Below, in pieces: positions 59,171 to 64,000 of a DNA stretch of 64,000 bases (positions are counted from its first letter, which is position 1; each line of letters begins with the position of its first letter). The translations under genes were made by a program, and so were the position numbers. The DNA is from Acidimicrobiaceae bacterium (GTDB lineage: Bacteria; Actinomycetota; Acidimicrobiia; Acidimicrobiales; Aldehydirespiratoraceae). The stretch spans positions 62,001-126,000 of the forward strand of contig VXYK01000035.1 in the NCBI GenBank assembly GCA_009845995.1, given 5' to 3'. Under the pieces are notes generated by a model. The model saw only the letters and a list, made by a program, of their open reading frames with translations, was not told the DNA's origin and searched no databases.

Positions 59171-59979
59171 GCGCGCCTCCGATCCTCATTGTGCATGCTT
59201 CGGGCACGAACCGTGATGGCGACGCTGCGCAGGCAATTGAAATGGCCGGCGGATGCCCGCGCATCGTTCACGTCAATCAACTGCGCCGAGGCGACGTGAA
59301 GGTGAGCGACCATGCCGGCGTGTTGATTCCTGGTGGGTTCTCCTACGGCGACGCGCTCGGGGCTGGGCAAAGACTCGCTTTGGAGTTGAGGTTGTGGTTC
59401 GGCCATGAGCTGTCTGAAGTGGTGGCCGCGGGAAAGCCCGTGCTGGGAATCTGCAATGGTTTCCAAGTGCTGGTGAAGGCCGGACTGTTGCCGGGTCCGC
59501 TCGCCGGTGACTCCGTGAACAGTGCCCGCCAGGTGACGCTCACCGAGAATTCTCAAGGCAAGTTCGAATGCCGCTGGGTTACGCTGCGAGTGGAACCAAC
59601 GGTTCGAAGCACCTGGCTGCAATCGATCGGAGACACGCTCATTCGCTGTCCGATTGCGCACGGCGAGGGTCGTTTCGTCAGTGCCACCGACGCGGTGACC
59701 GACGAACTCGAAACTCAGGGGTTGGTTGCCTTCAGGTATCAGAACTGCGGAGCAGTGTCACCCGATGCTTCGGACTCGATCCGCGCAGCCGGAGGTGTTT
59801 ACCCTGCTAATCCCAATGGTTCCAGCGCAGACATAGCCGGGATCTGCGACCAGACGGGAGCAGTAGTCGGACTGATGCCCCATCCAGAAGACCATGTGCT
59901 CGATTGGCAGCGACCGAGCGGAAATCCAGGCGCGTCTGGACTGCCCTTGTTCGAGTCCTTCGTGTCGGCGGCCAGATGA
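59167..59979 (+). CDS. purQ: Phosphoribosylformylglycinamidine synthase glutaminase subunit PurQ
   Basis: 270 residues. Class I glutamine amidotransferase: PGGFSYGDALGAGQRLALEL, nucleophile Cys in PVLGICNGFQVLVKAGLLPG, and the closing His/Glu pair in VGLMPHPEDH. It supplies ammonia to the PurL synthetase encoded just upstream. The length is close to the longer PurQ class (about 260-270) used with fused or large PurL. The GTG start overlaps the purL stop, and its own stop overlaps the purC ATG, so the three are strongly coupled. Confidence 0.94.
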   Translation: MSAPPILIVHASGTNRDGDAAQAIEMAGGCPRIVHVNQLRRGDVKVSDHAGVLIPGGFSYGDALGAGQRLALELRLWFGHELSEVVAAGKPVLGICNGFQVLVKAGLLPGPLAGDSVNSARQVTLTENSQGKFECRWVTLRVEPTVRSTWLQSIGDTLIRCPIAHGEGRFVSATDAVTDELETQGLVAFRYQNCGAVSPDASDSIRAAGGVYPANPNGSSADIAGICDQTGAVVGLMPHPEDHVLDWQRPSGNPGASGLPLFESFVSAAR

Positions 59980-60941
59980 TGTTCGACCTGACGCCCGCCC
60001 AAGAGGCCCCGTTCGACGGGCTTGATGCCGAAGCGTTGGCAGATGTCGGGCCTCTGCGACGGGGCAAGGTGAGAGACATTGTCGACCTCGACGATCGGTT
60101 GGTGCTCGTATCGACCGACCGGGTGTCAGCTTTCGACCGAGTCCTGGGAACGGTGCCTTTTCGCGGTCAGATCCTCAATGAGCTGTCGGCATGGTGGTTC
60201 CGCCAGATCTCCGACATCGTCGCGTCGCACATGTTGGCCGTACCGGACCCGAACGTGACCGTCGGGCGGAAGTGCCGGACGCTGCCGGTGGAGGTCGTGG
60301 TGAGAGACCGTCTAACCGGTACTACTTCGACTGCCCTGTGGACACAGTACGCCGCCGGACAGCGCCAGATATACGGCATGTCATTTCCCGATGGAATGAC
60401 CAAGAACGAGCAGCTGCCGCAGGCGATCATCACCCCGACCACCAAGGCGGCTGACGGTGAACACGACACGCCGATCACCGAGGCAGACATTGTCGCCGAG
60501 GGACTCGTTGACGCCCAGCGCTGGGACGAGGTGCGGACCGTTGCGCTGGAGATGTTTGAACGAGGGAGAAACATCGCCGCGGACGCGGGTTTGATCCTGG
60601 TCGACACCAAATACGAATTCGGACTCGACGAGCACGACCGGCTCACCGTTATCGACGAGGTTCACACCCCCGACAGTTCGCGATACTGGCGCGAGTCCAG
60701 TCTCCAAACGCGCCTTGATCAGGGGCTCGAACCCGAAAACCTCGACAAGGAGCTCATTCGACTTGTCTATGTTGAGCAAGGTTACCGCGGCGACGGAGAG
60801 CCGCCCTTGCTTGATCCGATGTCGGCGAGCCGAGCAGCGCACGTTTACGCGGAGGCTTTCGAATTGCTCACAGGCACCTCGCTCTCACCTGCCCCGTACC
60901 CGGCTGCCCCCCGTGTCGAAGCCGCTATCAGGAGTTTGTAG
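59976..60941 (+). CDS. purC: SAICAR synthetase PurC
   Basis: 321 residues, the longer actinobacterial/yeast-type form. It joins CAIR and aspartate with ATP. Motifs: GKVRDIVDLDDRLVLVSTDR, SAFDRVLGTVPFRGQILNEL, LPVEVVVRDRLTGTTSTAL, ILVDTKYEFGLDEHDRL and the signature VIDEVHTPDSSRYW. The start ATG 59976 overlaps the purQ stop (a second ATG follows at 59979); the in-frame reading from 59904 is not used. It is followed by a 231-bp gap with repeat copy E before purE. Confidence 0.94.
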   Translation: MMFDLTPAQEAPFDGLDAEALADVGPLRRGKVRDIVDLDDRLVLVSTDRVSAFDRVLGTVPFRGQILNELSAWWFRQISDIVASHMLAVPDPNVTVGRKCRTLPVEVVVRDRLTGTTSTALWTQYAAGQRQIYGMSFPDGMTKNEQLPQAIITPTTKAADGEHDTPITEADIVAEGLVDAQRWDEVRTVALEMFERGRNIAADAGLILVDTKYEFGLDEHDRLTVIDEVHTPDSSRYWRESSLQTRLDQGLEPENLDKELIRLVYVEQGYRGDGEPPLLDPMSASRAAHVYAEAFELLTGTSLSPAPYPAAPRVEAAIRSL

Positions 60942-60993
60942 GTTGACAGCATGCGCGGGTGGGTGAAGTGACCGCGTCGAAAGACGTTGTTTG

Positions 60994-61082
60994 CCCGCTC
61001 TCGTTCGCTGCGCTCACGGGCCGCTCGGGCCACGGCCTCGCGTTCCGAGCATGGCATATGCAGCCTACTCGCTCGGCCTCTG
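60994..61082 (+). repeat. Intergenic repeat, copy E, inside the pur cluster
   Basis: 89 bp between purC and purE: CCCGCTCTCGTTCGCTGCGC then TCACGGGCCGCTCGGGCCAC then GGCC, matching the core of copies A, C and D, and ending GCTCGGCCTCTGAACG, the same type of right end. It lacks the left AAATAGG end. The rest of the 231-bp gap (60942-60993 and 61083-61172) shows no gene. Being within a same-strand cluster, it could separate purC from purE transcriptionally. Confidence 0.8.
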
Positions 61083-61172
61083 AACGAATGGGTCTTCTGG
61101 AAGGGTCCGCGACTGTGGTTGCGGGGGATGCGAAACTTCGCTGCGTGGGGCGAGTAGCCGAGGGCAGAGCGC

Positions 61173-61688
61173 ATGAGCGGTGAACCGCTGGTGCGCGTGA
61201 GTGGTGAACCGCTGGTAGGCGTCATCATGGGCAGCGAATCGGATTGGGAGACCATGCGGTTCGCCTCCGAGGTGCTTGCCGAGTTCGGTGTGGCCCATGA
61301 ATGCCGCGTGGTATCGGCGCACCGAACCCCCGACCTCATGGACGAATATGCCCGAGACGCTGAGTCACGAGGCTTGCGAGCGATCATCGCGGGTGCCGGA
61401 GGAGCCGCCCATCTGCCTGGAATGGTTGCTTCCCACACGCTGGTTCCGGTCATTGGTGTGCCGATCAAGAGCCGTGCCCTGAACGGCATCGACTCCCTGT
61501 TGTCGATCGTGCAGATGCCGGCTGGAGTTCCGGTGGCGACCATGGCGATCGGTCCCGCCGGAGCAACCAACGCCGGGCTCTTGGCAGTAGCGATGCTCGC
61601 AAACGACGATTCCGAGCTGGCCGATCGCCTGCGCTCGCGCCGGGCCGAGCAGGCCGCCCGTATCCGAGCGCTCGAACTAGATCCATGA
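61173..61688 (+). CDS. purE: N5-carboxyaminoimidazole ribonucleotide mutase PurE
   Basis: 171 residues, class I PurE. It converts N5-CAIR to CAIR. Core motifs: [36 protein letters not shown] with the catalytic His, [20 protein letters not shown], and PVIGVPIKS ... [20 protein letters not shown]. The N-terminus carries a tandem duplication ([16 protein letters not shown]) before the first strand, and a GTG at 61197 is an equally good start that would remove it. It overlaps purK by 4 bp, the usual PurE-PurK pair. Confidence 0.94.
   Translation: MSGEPLVRVSGEPLVGVIMGSESDWETMRFASEVLAEFGVAHECRVVSAHRTPDLMDEYARDAESRGLRAIIAGAGGAAHLPGMVASHTLVPVIGVPIKSRALNGIDSLLSIVQMPAGVPVATMAIGPAGATNAGLLAVAMLANDDSELADRLRSRRAEQAARIRALELDP
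61176..61223 (+). repeat. In-frame tandem duplication 2 x 24 bp at the purE start
   Basis: AGCGGTGAACCGCTGGTGCG... at 61176-61199 and AGTGGTGAACCGCTGGTAGG... at 61200-61223, about 20 of 24 identical. The base triplet before each unit is a start codon in the same frame (ATG 61173, GTG 61197). Each unit encodes SGEPLV(R/G)V. Confidence 0.85.
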
Positions 61689-62875
61689 CAACGCGACAGT
61701 CCCAAGCCCCCCTTCCGCCCGGATCCACCATCGGTGTCGTCGGAGGTGGGCAACTCGGACGCATGTTGGCCTACGCGGCCCACCAGCACGGTTACCGAGT
61801 GGCTGTGCTGACCGGTGGAGAAAAGGACAGTCCTGCAGGCACGGTCGCGGAGATCGAGATTGCTGCTGCTTTCGACGATGAAGTTGCTATCGAACGGCTG
61901 CTCGCAGAATCTGATGTGATCACCTGGGAGTTCGAGAATGTCGACGTCGGGATCGCCGACGCAGCAGTGAGCGCGGGTCTGGAGGTTCGCCCCAGCGGCA
62001 AGATCATCGCGACAGCCCAGGACCGCCGCGCAGAAAAGAGCGCTTTGGAAACAGCGGGTGTCGCGGTGGCTGCGTGGCGCTCGGCAAGCAGCGAGTCGGA
62101 ACTCGAGACCGCGGTCAACGAACTTGGATTGCCGGTGATCGCCAAAGCCGCGCGCTTCGGCTACGACGGCAAAGGACAGGCACGGATTGAGCGCGTCGAC
62201 GAAGTCGCAGATGTGTGGCGGCGCCTGGGGTCTCAACGCTTGGTGGTCGAGTCTGTCGTGGACTTCGAACGGGAGCTGTCGGTGATCGTGGCCCGCACTC
62301 ATCTTGGCGATGTTGTAGACCACGGCGTGATGGAGAACCATCATGTCAACCACATTCTTGACAGCACAGTCACGCCGGCGCACCTCAGCGCGGAGCGCTC
62401 GCGCGAAGCGACCGCCATAGCGGCTCGGATAGCCGACGAGTGGGATCTGGTGGGCGTCATGTGCGTCGAGATGTTCGACGCCGCTGACGGATTGATCGTC
62501 AACGAAGTGGCTCCTCGCCCCCACAACTCAGGGCACTGCACCATCGAGGCTGCGCCGGCGAGCCAGTTTTCCCAACAACTCCGTGCCGCGGTCGGTATGC
62601 CGCTCGGGGACGGGAGTTGCCGACCAGCCGCGATGGTGCAACTCCTTGGTGACCTTTTTCTCGAAGGTGAACCGGATTGGTCGCAAGTCTTCGCGGCGAA
62701 CAGTGGTTTGCGGGCCGGCGGTGGTTTGTCGGCAAGCAGTGTGCACCTTCACCTCTACGGGAAACACGAAGCTCGAAAAGGCCGAAAAATGGGTCATATG
62801 ACAGCTGTCGGTGATGACCCCGACGACCTCCTAGATACGCTTGTCGCCTTGCGGCAGGCTCTGACCGACAGGTGA
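61685..62875 (+). CDS. purK: N5-carboxyaminoimidazole ribonucleotide synthase PurK
   Basis: 396 residues, ATP-grasp enzyme that carboxylates AIR with bicarbonate. Motifs: [20 protein letters not shown] at the N-terminus, [12 protein letters not shown]-grasp [37 protein letters not shown], and [20 protein letters not shown]. It hands N5-CAIR to PurE, encoded just upstream (4-bp overlap). The stop overlaps the purF GTG by 4 bp. Confidence 0.94.
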   Translation: MTTRQSQAPLPPGSTIGVVGGGQLGRMLAYAAHQHGYRVAVLTGGEKDSPAGTVAEIEIAAAFDDEVAIERLLAESDVITWEFENVDVGIADAAVSAGLEVRPSGKIIATAQDRRAEKSALETAGVAVAAWRSASSESELETAVNELGLPVIAKAARFGYDGKGQARIERVDEVADVWRRLGSQRLVVESVVDFERELSVIVARTHLGDVVDHGVMENHHVNHILDSTVTPAHLSAERSREATAIAARIADEWDLVGVMCVEMFDAADGLIVNEVAPRPHNSGHCTIEAAPASQFSQQLRAAVGMPLGDGSCRPAAMVQLLGDLFLEGEPDWSQVFAANSGLRAGGGLSASSVHLHLYGKHEARKGRKMGHMTAVGDDPDDLLDTLVALRQALTDR

Positions 62876-64000
62876 TTTCTGTGTGGGGCCTGTCTGACGA
62901 CCTCCACGAGGAATGCGGCGTTGTCGGAATCCACACTTCTGGTTCAGACGCCGCGCGGTTGGCATTCTTCGCGCTCCACACGCTTCAGCACCGTGGTCAG
63001 GAGGCCGCGGGTATAGCCACCACCAGAGACGGTGTGGCTCACATGCACAAGGGTTTGGGGCTGGTCGCCAGCGTCTTCAAAGAAGAGAATCTGGCAACGC
63101 TTCCCGGCGACCTCGCCATTGGGCATACCCGCTATTCGACCACCGGTGGTTCGGGTCTGCGCAACGCCCAGCCGCAGCTGATTGAAACCCTCGACGGACC
63201 GCTGGGTCTGGCACACAACGGCAACCTCGTCAATGCCCATATGCTGCGCCGCGAACTGCTTGAAGGGGGAGTCGGTTTACAGACGTCAAGCGACACCGAG
63301 GTCATGGTCCACCTGCTGACCGGCGCGTCGGGGGATTGGATGGAGCGGATCCGAACTCTCATGTCGCGGGTCGAGGGTGCTTATGCGCTGACGATTTTGA
63401 CGCGTGATGCCGTGTACGGGGTGCGCGATCCCTGGGGATTGAGGCCGCTGGTTATCGGTGCGATTGACGGTGGTTATGTCCTCGCTTCAGAGACTTGCGC
63501 TTTCTCAACCATCGGAGCGGAGTTTGTTCGCGAGGTCGCACCGGGAGAGGTTGTTCGTCTGAGCGATTCCGGGCTTGAAGCACAACGCGGCGTGACTGCC
63601 AAGGAACGGGCGTTGTGCACTTTTGAACAGATCTACTTTTCTCGGCCGGATTCGATTTGTGATGGCAACCTGGTGCATTCGACCAGACAGCGTCTGGGAC
63701 GTGAACTGGCCAGAGAAGCACCCGTTGAAGGTGACTTGGTGGTATCGGTCCCGGACTCGGGCACGCCGCACGCAGTTGGATTCGCGCAGGAGACCGGGAT
63801 TCCCTACACCGAGGGACTTATCAAGAACCGTTATGTGGGCCGCACCTTCATCGAACCGACGCAGCAACTGCGGGCTGCTCGCGTGGCCATGAAATTCAAT
63901 CCTCTGGCCGACAACCTGGTGGGCAAGCGGGTGGTGCTGGTTGACGATTCGATCGTGCGCGGCACAACCTCGGGTCCGCTGGTCAAGATGTTGCGCAACG
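62872..64000 (+). CDS. purF: Amidophosphoribosyltransferase PurF (3' end outside window)
   Basis: 376 residues visible, open to the right edge. First committed step of purine synthesis: PRPP plus glutamine to phosphoribosylamine. The GTG at 62872 overlaps the purK stop. A short propeptide ([13 protein letters not shown]) precedes the nucleophile Cys in ECGVVGIHTSG, which becomes Cys1 after self-cleavage in Bacillus-type PurF. Glutaminase blocks: LQHRGQEAAGIAT, GHTRYSTTGGS, LAHNGNLVN, SDTEVMVHLL. The PRTase domain has VVSVPDSGTPHAVGFA, GLIKNRYVGRTFIEP and the PRPP loop VVLVDDSIVRGTTSG. About 100 residues are probably missing. Confidence 0.95.
   Translation, partial: MISVWGLSDDLHEECGVVGIHTSGSDAARLAFFALHTLQHRGQEAAGIATTRDGVAHMHKGLGLVASVFKEENLATLPGDLAIGHTRYSTTGGSGLRNAQPQLIETLDGPLGLAHNGNLVNAHMLRRELLEGGVGLQTSSDTEVMVHLLTGASGDWMERIRTLMSRVEGAYALTILTRDAVYGVRDPWGLRPLVIGAIDGGYVLASETCAFSTIGAEFVREVAPGEVVRLSDSGLEAQRGVTAKERALCTFEQIYFSRPDSICDGNLVHSTRQRLGRELAREAPVEGDLVVSVPDSGTPHAVGFAQETGIPYTEGLIKNRYVGRTFIEPTQQLRAARVAMKFNPLADNLVGKRVVLVDDSIVRGTTSGPLVKMLRN

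Noticed and set aside
60845..62524. 559-residue minus-strand ORF across purC end, repeat E, purE and purK
   Set aside because: Three clear pur genes lie on the other strand; the antisense product is low-complexity (Ser/Arg/Ala) with no family features.
1..64000. CRISPR arrays, tRNA genes, integrase/transposase genes, toxin-antitoxin or restriction loci
   Set aside because: No regularly spaced repeats with unique spacers, no tRNA cloverleaf with TTC-loop motif in the gaps, and no recognisable mobile or defence protein. The HNH gene is of the common chromosomal type without a methylase.

Overview
The window looks like a GC-rich, gene-dense actinobacterial chromosome fragment, most plausibly from class Acidimicrobiia or a close relative. 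That placement is an inference from gene content. The genes behind it are a PimB'-type mannosyltransferase, a polyprenol-phosphate-mannose synthase, an MtrA/MtrB pair followed by a GerMN lipoprotein, DUF3040, SepF plus a DivIVA-like protein, a proteasome activator (Bpa), a DNPR-type (meso-diaminopimelate) MurE, no FtsA in the division cluster, and a class A RNase P RNA. Almost everything is housekeeping. No prophage, CRISPR array, transposase, toxin-antitoxin pair or defence island was seen.

Layout. 1-8.2 kb: a partial membrane protein, ArfB, rnpB (minus), an RfbH-like PLP enzyme, TrpD, a DEDDh/GIY-YIG nuclease, and a GMC oxidoreductase broken by a frameshift with its Tat-exported partner. 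8.3-20.5 kb: QueG, PimB', small membrane and START-like proteins, AlaC, GlpK, PfkA, the MtrAB-lipoprotein operon, Ppm and DUF3040. 20.5-27.5 kb: TgpA-DUF58-MoxR (minus), then a ROK kinase, an HNH nuclease and a lipoate-ligase-like protein (plus). 27.5-45.5 kb: a division and cell-wall (dcw) cluster led by five 10-bp MraZ-type boxes: mraZ-rsmH-ftsL-ftsI-murE-mraY-murD-ftsW-murG-murC-murB-ftsQ-ftsZ-pgeF-yggS-sepF-divIVA. murF is missing between murE and mraY. 45.6-56.3 kb: a DksA-like protein with a histone-H1-like tail, RluD, an Rrf2 regulator, an alkaline-phosphatase-superfamily enzyme, Bpa, DnaE, a nitroreductase, and a DUF35/thiolase pair. 56.3-64 kb: a purine cluster, purSSL(fused)-purQ-purC-purE-purK-purF, with purF running off the window.

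Gene coupling is tight. Most neighbours in the dcw and pur clusters overlap by 4 bp (ATGA/GTGA), which implies long operons with translational coupling. No stretch above 300 bp lacks a gene except the one holding rnpB. The 130-275 bp gaps hold most of the unexplained structure.

The most interesting non-coding signal is a family of about 90-150 bp intergenic repeats, seen near 4.2, 15.9, 19.9, 44.2 and 61.0 kb. Four copies share a core read as CCCGCTCTTGTTCGCTGCG followed by CTCACCGGGCCGCTCGGGCC. Copies are capped by a GGCCTCT-type end, and two have inverted CGCAAATAGG / CCTATTTGCG-type termini. A second pattern is short tandem duplications (11-24 bp units) lying directly before or across translation starts: queG, moxR, murB, ftsZ, dnaE, purE, and more weakly purL. 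At purE the duplication has copied the start codon in frame.
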